NCBI GenBank assembly: GCA_964019165.1
Contig: OZ025281.1
Location: forward strand, 1,507,001 to 1,571,000
Direction: 5' to 3'
Source: Mastigias papua
Lineage: Eukaryota > Cnidaria > Scyphozoa > Rhizostomeae > Mastigiidae
DNA length: 64,000 nt
The notes under the pieces are model-generated. The model was not told where the DNA came from and ran no database searches. It saw only the letters and a list, made by a program, of their open reading frames with translations. This document shows positions 1 through 12,245 of this stretch, piece by piece (position 1 is the stretch's first letter; each line of letters begins with the position of its first letter). The translations under genes were made by a program, and so were the position numbers.

Positions 1-3000
1 CTTTGTTTGGTACCAAGCTGGGTGCATAGAATTAGGTGATATTATATATGAGCGATATCATTGTGCTGAATCAAAGTAACCTGCAAAAAATAATGAGTTT
101 TGTACATTTTTCAACAGATTGCTCAAAACAATAAGCACCACATACATATATGATATTGACAAAGATGGGGAGGGGTTTTAATGAATTTAAGGCTTTTGAA
201 GGCTTTAAAAGTGAAGGCGGTAAGGAACTCTAAGGTTTTAGACGTCCATTTTCTGTTTTGTGATTTTATTTACAAAGAACTAAAAAGACTGCAAAATGTG
301 AGGGAACAAGGGGAGGGGAACAAAGAACTCTTAGATGTTTTTGGGGGTCCAATGATTTGACTCAATTGAATTGACATTTCCTTCAACAAAGCAAGGTAGT
401 GAGATAACCTCCTCAAAATTTGAGAGTTACATAACCATCTGTTGAACTACAGCCATAGGAAATCGCAGTTTTATCGCTGAGTATGAGACAATACAACACA
501 AACTTCTCCGAAGGTAATCGGAAGCCAGATAAAAGCAAAAATTGGTAATGATAAGGGAAATCTTTGTATGTAATCGAGAAAATATTGGCCACACAAGGGA
601 CGGTTTTAGTAAAAATAATTCAAAAACAATCAATCGTGCACTGCCACAAAGGTTCCTGTTCTGGATGATATTATGATTGATAAATAATCGCTGTTTTCTA
701 AAGCTTGAATGACGTCTTATTCACGTCAACCTGCTTCGAAAAGCGCCTGAAGATGGAAGCCTATGCAGTCAATCGAGAACAAAGATCGGTTATACAGCTT
801 GCACTAGATATGGACCGTGATGAAATCGCAGAAACGCGGGCAAGCTGCGTGACATCTTAAAAATCGGAAAATGCAGGTGTAAGGTAGGGTTTGTTTGTCC
901 AAAGCAGGTATGTTTTAGACGATGTTTGATTTCTTGCCAGTTCAGTTGGAATGAAGCTGCGAAGATAGTCAAGCCCCGTAGTTTATCTGCTGATAGTGGG
1001 TATCAAGCAAGACATTACATGAAAGTTAATACTTCGTGAGTAACAAACACTGATTCCTAACTTTAATCTATAACTGTGAGAAAACCTCCTTGTTTTATAA
1101 GACTATTTAGGAAACATCTTATACTACATTTCAATTCAGACTAGCCTTATAAGATGTTTTGAATTCGGCATATAACTTCCTTTCGGCCTTGGAATAGCTC
1201 GTTCTTTATATAATCTGAGATTTTATGTTTGCCGGTGTACTTGCGCTAGGAAGCATGAGACAAGCACATTAATAATGTCTGTGAGTTTTCAGTGAAGTAT
1301 CTGTATTTGAAATGATGATGGTTCGATCGTTATCAAACGAATGTTGCCTTATCGTACCGTCATTTCCAGGTGTAGAACGTGGGAGCTCATCAAGCCTATC
1401 AGAACACATATGAAGCTTTTCCTTCCTTACTATTTATTTCATTTTCACCACATCTGCGAACTACTATGATGCTGTATTCTCCATAATCGAGTTTAAGACT
1501 TCTACTTTAGCATAGCAATTTTAAATACGGTGGAAAATAACTTCCAACGGAATTAGGTCCTGGATAAGTCAATAAATACATCAAGCAAAGCCGCTCTGAA
1601 GCTTCGTGTACAGACTAGAGTACATGTACAAACCTTTTGCCTTACGTGAATATGTGTAATCAGAAAATGGGGAATCAAACTATGGCGAAACACAAAGAAG
1701 CTCAGAAAATCTGATCTAATCGAGGTAGTGAGGTGTCATTCGATTTTGTAGTACAATGCAACTAAAAGTCGAAAGAAGTTTCTGGATTTTTAAAAAATCA
1801 CCCCTCGCTTCCTTTGCTTTTTTACTTTCCTTGGGCACACCAGCCGATTCCTCTGAAGATGGAATTTTCACAACACAATGACTTCTCTTCCGTCGAAGCT
1901 TTAATTCGTGTGCGCAAACCCAGGTTTCAGCAACAATATATTTCCTCTAACAAACACCCAGGGCGTTTATAAGATTTAATAGATTTTAGAGGGAGACTTC
2001 ATCAGAGAAGGACATTTAATAAAGAGGGATGTTTGCTCAAAATATAAAAATTTATGGCATTTTGCAAGGAGAGCGTATTAGGGAGAGGCGCCTGAAAGAG
2101 GTTAACTGGAGAAAACAGGTTATATCACTTCAAGCATGGACATTGGAAAGAGTAATTAGGTATGGGAAAATTCCACCTCATTGGTCATCATGTCCCATTA
2201 AGAGTAAACACGAGGTCATAAGTGAACGACAATTGAAATGGTTCTTCGTCTGTTTGAATAATTACAAACAACAGAACCGATTTAAATGCAATCCTAAAGT
2301 GTCAGAAACACGGATCGTAAACAGGAATTTCTTCTGCTTAATTCGATAAATTTTCTCATTACCTCGCCCCCATTCCTAGTTCAAATCACTGATCTCTACC
2401 GGCAAAAGTGCTAAGTGTATCTATCTGTCGCAATTGCAAGGAAAGAGAATGTCAAAATTGAATTGTTTATGACTAGCTCATGGTCCGCCACTGTTTTCAA
2501 TACAGTAAATACGGAGTAAAGAACAGATCTACATGCAGATTAACATCCAGCTTCTAAAATCACGCTTTGATACTTAAAAGTCTTGTATGGAGAGAAGCAG
2601 GCATTAATGCGGAAAATGAACCATGTATCAGCAGAACTAAAAAGCCACGTTCTTCTTTTTCCACAAGAAAGTACTTCATTAAAAACATAGAGGCTTGAGT
2701 TATCAACAAAAAACAACGAACTCGTACAGCTTCAGAAAAAAAATCTGGAAAATGAAGTAATGTGTCTCCGAAAGTTTATCAGTCTCATGTTAAAAATCAA
2801 GAGCTGTGTATTACGAAAGTAGGGGTGCTTTTACAATATTCTGTAATGTGTGCTCTAGAACAGTGGCCAAAAGCATGTATTTTTCCCCAAATATTATGCA
2901 AAGGAGCTGCTTCTTGGTTTTAGGAACAATTCACAGTAGGAATGTAGTAGTAGTCAAAAGTTATCATTGATAGAAAAACTATGACAAGGGACACTCAAGC

Positions 3001-4134
3001 CTCAAAATGCTTAAAAAGAGTAAGGCAGTCAAACTTCACCAGAAATTATCTAGTTTCTAACTGAAAAAATGTCAAAGAGCACAGTGTGCAAAGACTCTAT
3101 CGAAACATATCATGAAGGAAATATATGCATTGAAAATTGCTTAATACTTTCTGTACAAATGTGGCTTTTTGGACCTCCCCGTTCATTATATCCTGCACAT
3201 AAACACACATGAATTACTTGCTGCTGCGGATTGAGAACCAGCATCAGCTTTTGTTTACAATATAATATTCCTTTGTGGGGGATGAAAAAGCCTAAAAACC
3301 TGCTTGAAGGTCTAGCTACTAAGACAATCTAGAGCTCCTTGCTAAAACAGATGTTTAGAAAGTATCCGCCAGCCAGTCTGCCATCTGTGGAATATATATT
3401 TTAGACAGTGATGATTTCGAAACATCTTTCATTTGCGAAGCTCTAAGCTGGAGCTCCCGTTCACTAGAACAGCTAGAAGCCCTAAATTGCCATTGAAATG
3501 AATTGAACAGTTGTCTGTTCCTATAGCAATGAAGTGCAGATGTGAATTTAATCACGTGTTACCAAGCAACACAACTTCGATTGAATTCTGAGCATTTGCG
3601 GCACAAAACTGCAGACGTAACCCCTTCGAAATCCGAAGCTACGAGCTAGACCTTCGCATATTACAGACCAGATTTCTTGTTCTGGACGCGGCTTAGTTCA
3701 AATATTACATTGAAAACGCCATATATTGAAGTACACAAGAGCAAAAGCAGAAAAGGTCGAGGGTTCTATTTCATATGACAGCTGCATCATTTGTAAGATG
3801 AGGTGTTTTAGCTCATTTCGAAAGAACAAAGTATCACGATTGTAATGAGCTTCTAAACTTAGGGAAGGATTTCGGCAGTTTAAGTTAAGCAATTTCATGC
3901 CTGAAGGATATAACGTGAGATTTAACGTGAGATTTGTAGGTCCGTAGCAATTATCTTTCGCCAGCTTTATTAGCAAATGCAACCTTTTCTCTGGTGTTCA
4001 GCGAGCCTTTCCCGAAAAGGCTGGACAATTCTTTTAGGATACTGAAAAGCTTGCTCCATTCGAAACTTGCGAGAAAAAACTTTTCAGTATGTGCTAAATG
4101 AATGCTTCAAATTTTTCGAGCAATAGGTATGAAC

Positions 4135-4136
<2 letters not shown>

Positions 4137-4172
<36 letters not shown>
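4137..4172. repeat. (TA)n microsatellite
   Basis: Uninterrupted AT dinucleotide run of about 35 bp. Confidence 0.95.
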
Positions 4173-4176
<4 letters not shown>

Positions 4177-4637
4177 TTATATTTATATCTACTTTAAACA
4201 CAGATAAGTGAAAGCATCTTTTTGCAAACTTGTAAAATATTACGGTCAATATTGTGACAGCATAGATAATGACCAGAGATTTACATGAAATCATATGCAC
4301 TAAACATCTTGTTCTCTACTTGCTCTTTTCCCTTTCTGTTTAATCATTCAAGATCGATTTTGGTTACATGTTTATCCTATGCAATTTCGCAATTATATGA
4401 GCACACAAAAGGGTCACTCTGCACTGCAAATATTCTCACAGAAATCTGCTATGTTGATTTAAAAAATCTGCGTTAGCATTCGTTTGAATAAACTGGTTCA
4501 TCTTCTCTTGACAATATGAACCGCCTTTCTCAAGACAAACAAACAGTAACGTTGCTTTTGTAGAACAACGGACTTTGGCCAGATATTGGTAAGATTCCGT
4601 CTATTAAACGTTGGTTGGAGGTAGTCGAACTAGATCA

Positions 4638-4850
4638 GTAGCGGATGTTTAGAACTCTTTCGGGAGGGGTAGGTACCGGTGGCAAATTTGCCGCCTTATG
4701 CAAATTAGATTTGCCAACTTTTGCAAAATAGATTTATCGCCTTCTGCAAACTTTATTTCCTAGAATCGTACCACTTTATGCCAAAATGCCGACCAATCTC
4801 CTTGAGAGGAAATATATTCCCTGGCTCCCCCCTATCACGCCGCTATGAAC
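4638..4850. mobile_element. Probable DNA-element remnant with TAGCGG ends
   Basis: Left end gatcagtagcggatg and right end atcacgccgctatgaac are imperfect inverted repeats enclosing a short tandem of gcaaattagatttgcc-like units. No ORF. Confidence 0.45.
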
Positions 4851-5740
4851 CACCACTTCTCCAGTACAGCGTGGCTCTACTTTGAACTTCAGCGAGCTTT
4901 AAAAATATGATGCTCTATCTCCGAAAGTGAATGAAACAGATAATAAAACCACTTCGTTCAAACCTACCAAATAGAAAACATGGTTTAGACCATAGAAATA
5001 TTAGAACTAGTAGTTCTAAGGTTAAAACCTACCAACACGGCCAGTTTAACTTCGCAAGTAATGTGCCAGTACAGTACAAACTGGGCCTACTATTGCTAAT
5101 GTATTACGCTTCTACGGCTTGATTAGTTGTCACCGAAACGTACCTACACAAATTTCACTGCTTCACTTGATTTCATCTATAAATCTATCCTTATTTTCAG
5201 CTATAGTCTACACATTGATCCAGTGGTCGATCAGCTGTAGACTATCTTAGGGCTTTCTTATCAAGCTGCTATCAATATGTGAACTCTTTCTCAATTTCTG
5301 ATGAGTGGCTTTACATTTTAGAATTGACCGTGGGTTTTGAATCTAACCTTAGGACCAATGCCGAAAGAACAGCACAAAAGTATAGGGATTTGGTACAGCA
5401 ACAATCTAATAAAGTATAAGAACATTAAGCTCGTGAACCTGTTGATGAGTGCTTCAGGTTTATTTGATTAGTGTATACCTGACTTCCTTGGCATGCTGAC
5501 AGCCTTACAGTTCGATAGTACTACCAAAAACTGCACACTACCATCGCAATCAGATGGCCAAGTCTTGAGCTCCTATCTTACTGACTTATATTAATATTCA
5601 CTGTTTTTGTTCTTATTATTATGTCGTTAGTATTGCATGGTAAATATATAAATAGATATAAATATATAAGGTAAATACATAAACATATAAATAAGATAAC
5701 AAAATAGATAGCTCATCAACCAAACTATACATAATCTATA

Positions 5741-5880
5741 TCAAAATCTTTTTCGGCTTAAGTTTTTGAAGTTGATAATGGTTGGTGCCGATTTTATCGC
5801 AGTTGATAGGCTATTCCACAATTCTGCTCCCAAGAGCTGCCTATGCCCAGTATAGAATTGCCTGCACACGTATTTGTATT
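5741..5880 (-). mobile_element. Possible LINE 3'-end remnant
   Basis: Minus-strand HRQLLGAELWNSLSTAIKSA then NFKNLSRKRF-stop resembles the typical end of LINE ORF2 proteins (G..LWNSLP..I..A.S...FK..L). Only the last 40 or so residues are recognisable. Confidence 0.5.
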
Positions 5881-7332
5881 GTGAAAAAGGGAGACAAAAC
5901 AAGGAGGTCAGCATGGGACTCGAACAAGAAGCTCTGTATTTGAGAAGAACTCTTGCTGAAATATCTAAGCTCAAAATGGCGTCGACTTGTACTTTCCAAA
6001 AAAGCTGCTCTCCTACAAACACCACGTATTTCGTGTCAGCTGTCAGAAATGTTACTATAGCACAAGCTTCACTAATTCTAGATTCCTTAATTATATGGCT
6101 TAGCGAAGCTGCGCTTGATTCATGAGATCTCATGAAGAGAACTTAATTATGCAAAGGTATTTTGATTAACTAGTAGAAACATTACGCTGACCCCAGCAAA
6201 CTTTCATAGATTAATTAGTACTTTGGTTAGCCGATGCGATCTCTTCTTGCTGTGAATTTTCTCACATGAAAGTTGAAAACTAGTTTACCCCCTCCGTTCA
6301 GTGATAATTTCATCCCACGAACGACTCAAGAATCTCGGGATTAGAAATATTTGAACGAGAATATTTACGAAAGAAGATTAGCACAGCCAAGGAGATATGT
6401 TAATTAGTCTTGTTTCCGAAGCTTGCCTATCCTAAACAGCAACATTTCAAACGAGAGTTAATCGGACGTGAGGAGATTCACCGAGGGGGAGAGAACAATT
6501 CCAACTTGCTAGGGTACAAGTTTGGTTTCGTCTCAGCAACACTCCAATACATCTAGAGCAAAGTTAAGCTGATACATTCTGTGCACAGGTAAACTGTCCA
6601 TATACTGATCACATTTCATAGGTACCGAAATTAACAAGAATCGTTGGCAAAGAAAGCTATGCAATTAAGGCCGAAAATGACTTTAAAGGCGTTTGAAGCT
6701 ATTTAAAGGAAACGCCTGATTCAGTTCATTTGCCAATTAGGTTCGCAAAATATTCAACCAAGATCTATTCGCACTAGGCACACGGTGTACATTTGGAAGC
6801 ACGTTAGCAATATACGTTTGTGGTTTTTTACATCCCAGGTATGGCGATGATTTTATTGGATAGATGACAACATCCTCTGCTCCTGCAATTGTGTTTGGCT
6901 CAGTCGAGGCATGGCAAATGGGTAACATAGTTTGTACGCGGAGAGCTGTTCCCTGTTGTCGAGTCGAGCCAGTTATCATTGATGGTGCAACAAACGATCT
7001 AGCACAAAATGAATGCAAACTTTATCAAGTTCCATGGGATGGGGCGCAACACCGTAAACGGTCAAGATCTGAGCCTTGCTGCTTCTGTTGGTGCTTCTTG
7101 TGCACTTGCGCATGGTATGTGACAACATTGTAGTAAACTCTGTCATTTTCATCTCATGTCATTGGTATCTAAGCACGGCACGTATCTCATTCAGTATTGC
7201 TGCTTTACAAGCAGCCGTGAATTTGAAATCAATTAAATTAATCTACGTGCAAAGCGAATAAAAATCACACTATACACTTTCCTACAATACTTCCTCTTAA
7301 TAAGCCCTTCCATCATAGTATCAAAGTTATAA

Positions 7333-7348
7333 ATATATATACATACAT

Positions 7349-7379
<31 letters not shown>

Positions 7380-7380
7380 C
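7333..7380. repeat. (CATA)n microsatellite
   Basis: Tetranucleotide run of catacata units. Confidence 0.85.
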
Positions 7381-7541
7381 ATTCTAGTGTGTTACGACAA
7401 TCCAGTTACAAGGCAGCTGACATTCATTTAACACAATCCATCTCAAAGACGAAGACAGCCTAAGCCAAACTGATTTATCAAATGACGAACGTTTCGGATC
7501 GGATTTAACAAAAATTCATCATCAGCGTAGATGGGATAAAT

Positions 7542-7850
<309 letters not shown>

Positions 7851-8032
7851 CGCAATTTATATACTTAGTTGATGCGGCTTAGAATCAGTTTGTTTTATAT
7901 ACAAGAGAAGAAGATTAAAAAAGACATGTTATCTGTAACTCTGAGCTTCATGCTGTTGCAATTATCAGACAGACTCTATTCGGAAGAATATTATTCCCAG
8001 CAACGGTTCTTGTGGATAGTACTAATAATATT

Positions 8033-8033
<1 letters not shown>

Positions 8034-8117
<84 letters not shown>

Positions 8118-8140
8118 TTATTTATTTATTTATTTATATA
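8034..8140. repeat. (TA)n then (TTTA)n microsatellite
   Basis: About 75 bp of TA followed by a short TTTA run. Confidence 0.95.
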
Positions 8141-9084
8141 TACTATTTACTTATATTTATATGTGGAATTGTATGCTTGAATGTACGTATCTATGTATGT
8201 ATGTATGTATCTATACTACTCTTGCAGCAAGACATCAGGAAATCGATATGTCAAAAATAGAAGAGTTTCATTTATGAATGATAAAGAGAACAGAGCTACG
8301 CTACAGAAAAGGTTTGATACACCCAGCTGCTAATCTCTGATGTCTGTTAAAAATAACTGATGGATTGAGTGATTAGGCACATGGTAGCATATCCTGTTGG
8401 TATGCAACGATTCACGGATAGCTCTATTTACTGAATATGTTGATTTCAAACTGACCGGGCAAAGCCGATGGGAATGATCGACCATGATAGACTAACTGAT
8501 TGATTGACTGATTCATTGATTGATTGAGTGACCGAGCAGCTGACTGAGTAATCGAGTGAGTAGGTGGTTAGTTGATTAAATGATTAACCAGTTAGGTAAG
8601 TGCTCGCACAACAGAAGTAATCGAGCGACTGGTTGACTTCAGTATGTGACGATGTAATGATCTGTCCCCTTAGTAATTAACCAACCATTGACTTGGTAAC
8701 TTAGGTAAATTGGTAAATTGTAAGAAGACAAATAGCTGATTTGGCTTTATTCATTGGCCGACTGATTTCGTATTGAATAGGTCCTACCGTAGTTGACGAT
8801 GCAGTAAATTAAATCTCACTTCAACGCCCTCCGGCATTTCGACACGACGGACACTCTAGCAATTATTACTATCATTATTATTTACGAATGCCAGTGTTGC
8901 CAGACCTCATCATGACCTGCTTGCCAGAACAGTGTGATTAGTTGAGTACTGGTGGAGATTCTCATCTGAGACTCAGCATGTTCTAACAGTGTTGTTATCC
9001 TTTGGCACATGGAACTTCAGGGTTCCTATAAAGTGCGCTCTTATGAATAAAAGACTGTAGTTAATTTTAATCTTTCTTTTTTAG

Positions 9085-9146
9085 ATTAAGTTCAGATAAA
9101 TTAAAACAATGGATGCTTGATTTCGAATCTTTGATCAATGATGAAG
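9085..9146 (+). CDS. RGS-gene exon, start of RGS box
   Basis: 62 nt, acceptor cttttttag, donor gtatca. Encodes LKQWMLDFESLINDE, the usual first RGS helices (W..SFE.LL.D). Carried base G joins TG of the next exon to give Val. Confidence 0.83.
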
Positions 9147-10885
9147 GTATCAGATGTGTCATTCATGCATAGATTTGCGTATAATCTTGTCTGCAGATAA
9201 AGTCGAAAGACAAATTCTTTTACCTAATCGGTTCTGATGAATCCAATCCAATTCTTTCTATTGTCGATCATCCATGAGACAAAACGAAACGATATATTTT
9301 TTGCGTCTTTCTCATTCTGATCGTCAAGACAACCAAATCAAACAACTTTGATTCTTGCAAGTTTACCTGACATCTAGATCCGTACGTAATCAGATGATAG
9401 ATATAGACACTCCGCTAAATTGAAGACAAAACTAGAACAGAGGCTGCATCACTAGGAAGTAGGCATCACGTGATGGCAATACAGTAGACAGATAATTATA
9501 GATTCCGAAGAGAAGAGATGTAAAATTCTCATCTGGTTAAATCTGCCAGCAAAGATCACTATTGCATTGTACCGTCTGATGCCCATGAATTGCGCAAAAG
9601 GCTGTAACCTTAACTGTAAGAGCTATTAACGATTCTCCATTCTGCATTTCAGTGGGGATTCTGCTGTTTGAGAGGTTTCTCAAGCAAGAGCATAGCGATG
9701 AGAACTTAAAGTTCTGGTTGGAGGTGGAGAAAATGAAAAATGTACAAGATTCTGCAAAGCGATACATTCTAATACAAAGAATCTACAGGGAATTCATTCA
9801 GCCGAGTGCCTCAAACGAAGTAAGCATGGCTTTATACTTAATTGCTTTTAAATCACTTTCACAAATGCAAACACTGCTATGCATGTTAAGTGACAAATTA
9901 AGCATGTTGATGACATCATACGTGTGTATGCTGATGAGATAATATACAATATGCTGATGACATCATATGCATTAAGTTGATGACATCAAATGCGTGTATG
10001 TTGATGACACTATGCATGTGCATAATGCAAACAGGATACACATGTACATTTATGTAATCATAGCAAGTCTGTTGATGAAACCATTTGGGTGTATGTTGAT
10101 GACTTCATACACATGTATGTTGCAGATAGCATACACGTGTATGTTGAGGGCATCTTATGTGTGTATGTTGATGGTATCATACGCATATAAGTTGCATACA
10201 TTAATATGTTGATAGCCATTGCTATATATCCATAAACCCTGGCCAAAAACGACGGAAATGTAAACAGAAACCACTGTTCTTATCCCCTTCTCTTTCTGAG
10301 CAAGGAACCGCCAATAGAGGCTAGACAGTAGCCGTTTGTTTGAGATCTATTCACTTGAAATAGCGAGAATTCAAGACAAAGATGGTATTTGAGATTGAGT
10401 TCTAGACAATAAGGGTATTTGAGACGAAGAGAGTTCAGAATACTTTGCCAATTACATCATGACAATATATTCTATAACAACATACTCAGGCGAACACTGT
10501 ACTACCCTTCCGTTTGAATCCTTCAGCAATCAATGCTGCATGCAAACATATTTCAACTGCCAACACACCCATAGGCACCACATGGTACTATGCTACTATT
10601 TCAGCTGCTTTCTCATTCTCTTTAAGATAAACGTAGAGGCCTGGGTACGAAAAGCTGTTCAAGCAAAGCTACAGAAACCAGATGCTGATATTTTTGAGCC
10701 AGCGCAAAATCAAGTAAGATGTTTTCCATGTCTAACGAAAACAAATTCATACAACGATCTTTCTTATTACTTTACTAAAGCATTCTCTTTGTTCACAGGT
10801 GTACCTTCTGATGTATCGCCAAAGCTGGCCAAGATTTCTAGCATCTGGGGTATTCCAGCGCCTTCGGTTGCATGTGAAGGACTAA
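9085..10885 (+). CDS. RGS-domain protein, 3' end of gene (four exons)
   Basis: Regulator of G-protein signalling, which speeds GTP hydrolysis by G-alpha subunits. Exons 9085-9146, 9653-9819, 10627-10713 and 10799-10885 join in phase and cover almost a whole RGS domain from SDKLKQWMLDFESLINDEVG to SWPRFLASGVFQRLRL. Hallmarks are HSDENLKFWLEVEKMK, IYREFIQPSA, FEPAQNQVYLLM and the final PRFL. The protein stops ten residues after the core, so RGS is C-terminal. The first exon needs two bases from an upstream exon that I could not find, so subfamily and N-terminal domains are unknown. The helix V region (INVEAWVRKA) looks about two residues shorter than the usual VNI/LD segment. Confidence 0.85.
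9653..9819 (+). CDS. RGS-gene exon, RGS core
   Basis: 167 nt after acceptor gcatttcag; encodes GILLFERFLKQEHSDENLKF through REFIQPSASNE. Donor gtaagc, phase 0. Confidence 0.92.
9902..10216 (+). repeat. Degenerate 24-bp minisatellite in RGS intron
   Basis: Roughly a dozen diverged copies of GTTGATGACATCATACGTGT plus gtat, in the intron after exon 9653-9819. Several units keep TGACATCA, one base from the CRE palindrome. Confidence 0.8.
10627..10713 (+). CDS. RGS-gene exon, helices V-VI
   Basis: 87 nt; INVEAWVRKAVQAKLQKPDA then FEPAQNQ. Acceptor ctctttaag, donor gtaaga, phase 0. Confidence 0.9.
10799..10885 (+). CDS. RGS-gene last exon and stop
   Basis: 87 nt; VYLLMYRQSWPRFLASGVFQ then a short basic tail and TAA at 10883-10885. 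Acceptor gttcacag. Confidence 0.92.
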   Translation: MYLLMYRQSWPRFLASGVFQRLRLHVKD

Positions 10886-11844
10886 CGTCATACGAGGTTG
10901 AACGCCAGAACGATGAATCTCGTTAAAAAAACTGCTATATTGACGCTCAATGGGCGATTATATCATATGGCCTTAGGCCTCTAAGGATATTTATTTTGTA
11001 ATAAGGGGTCTTCCATCTTGTGAATGGCTTCCCTTATCGTACTAAACTGCACATCCGGAGTGGAAAATAAATTTTAATTGGATTTTCTTTCATGATTCAC
11101 AATTAACGCCTAGCGCACACGGGAAACCTCTGTATTTCAAACAAACAAATGTTGACTAGGAAGAAAAGAGCAGATGTGAGATATCTATGCTTTCGCGAGT
11201 TTAATCTAGAAAATTATCTTTGACACGCAATAGTCTCTGCCTTTGAACGGTGCACATAAATAACTCTATTCAAAGTAACAAAATCTTGTTGTTAAAATTA
11301 AAACTCAGCGGACATCCATGTGCGCTAGGCTTAAATTCTTGACAAATCTATTGCACCGACTGATCATGAGCAGATGGAATTCTCGCTGCGTATCTAAAGC
11401 GGTGGTTTCTGACGAAAGCAGTAACAGCGCTCTATTAATAAAATAAAAATTTGATTAAAATGTATCACCTATCATTACAAAAGAAGGTAAAAATGGGACA
11501 GTGAGCAGAAGTATGGGAGGAACGCGACCAGATTCTCCCAAACAAAAAATGTCATAATCTTGAGATTGTGGAAAATAAGAGGCTTGAAAACTCACAACTC
11601 GAATCTAGCGATGTCGGAGAGAAGTTGGCGAGCGGTTTAGACTCCTTGCTAAGGCATAGTATATGCTCCTCTTGCTACCAACACGGCCGAAGAACGGCGC
11701 TGGAGTTATGAAACGACCATAACAAGGTACATGGGCACACCTCGGTGACCTTGATCTTATGCATTCAACTGCAAATGTGCGCAATCTTCCAGTATGTTTT
11801 CTAGTGACAATCCACAAACTCCCAAAGAACTATGAATTAACTAA

Positions 11845-12245
11845 TAGTGCATAAATTATGAAGGATGAATGGACCAAAAGGAATGTATAGATTGTGCGGA
11901 ATGCATTGACTATCCAAAGTGCACAAAATTTGGAATGCATATATTATGTGGAACGCTTTGATTATTTGATTATACGGATTCTACTGATGATGCAGCATGT
12001 AGTGACTATGTGAAGTGCATTACATATGCACAATGTGTAAATTATGTAGAATGCCTATATTATGCGGAATGCATAAATAAAATGAAATTTATGGATTCTA
12101 CAGAAAGTACAGAGTAAGCGGAGTGCATAGATAATGTAGGGGTATACGAAGTATGGGGTTGAATGTAAATTATGCCGAATGTACAAATTATGCGTATATA
12201 ATTATGCAGGACTTATAAATAATGCACATGAAATAATAATGAGTG
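11845..12245 (+). repeat. Degenerate tandem repeat, about 20-21 bp unit
   Basis: Recurring atgYgGAATGCATAAATTAT pattern with much divergence across about 400 bp between the RGS gene and DEPTOR. Confidence 0.6.

Noticed and set aside
2029..2349. 106-codon plus-strand ORF
   Set aside because: No recognisable domain, AT-driven composition and no splice partner; could not be separated from chance.
6737..7133. Overlapping ORFs on both strands in a slightly GC-richer patch
   Set aside because: Neither reading resembles a known family and no phase-compatible exon adjoins. It could be an upstream RGS-gene exon, but nothing shows that.
7869..8260. ORFs with long Tyr-Ile repeats
   Set aside because: They run through (TA)n; the flanking parts match no known protein.
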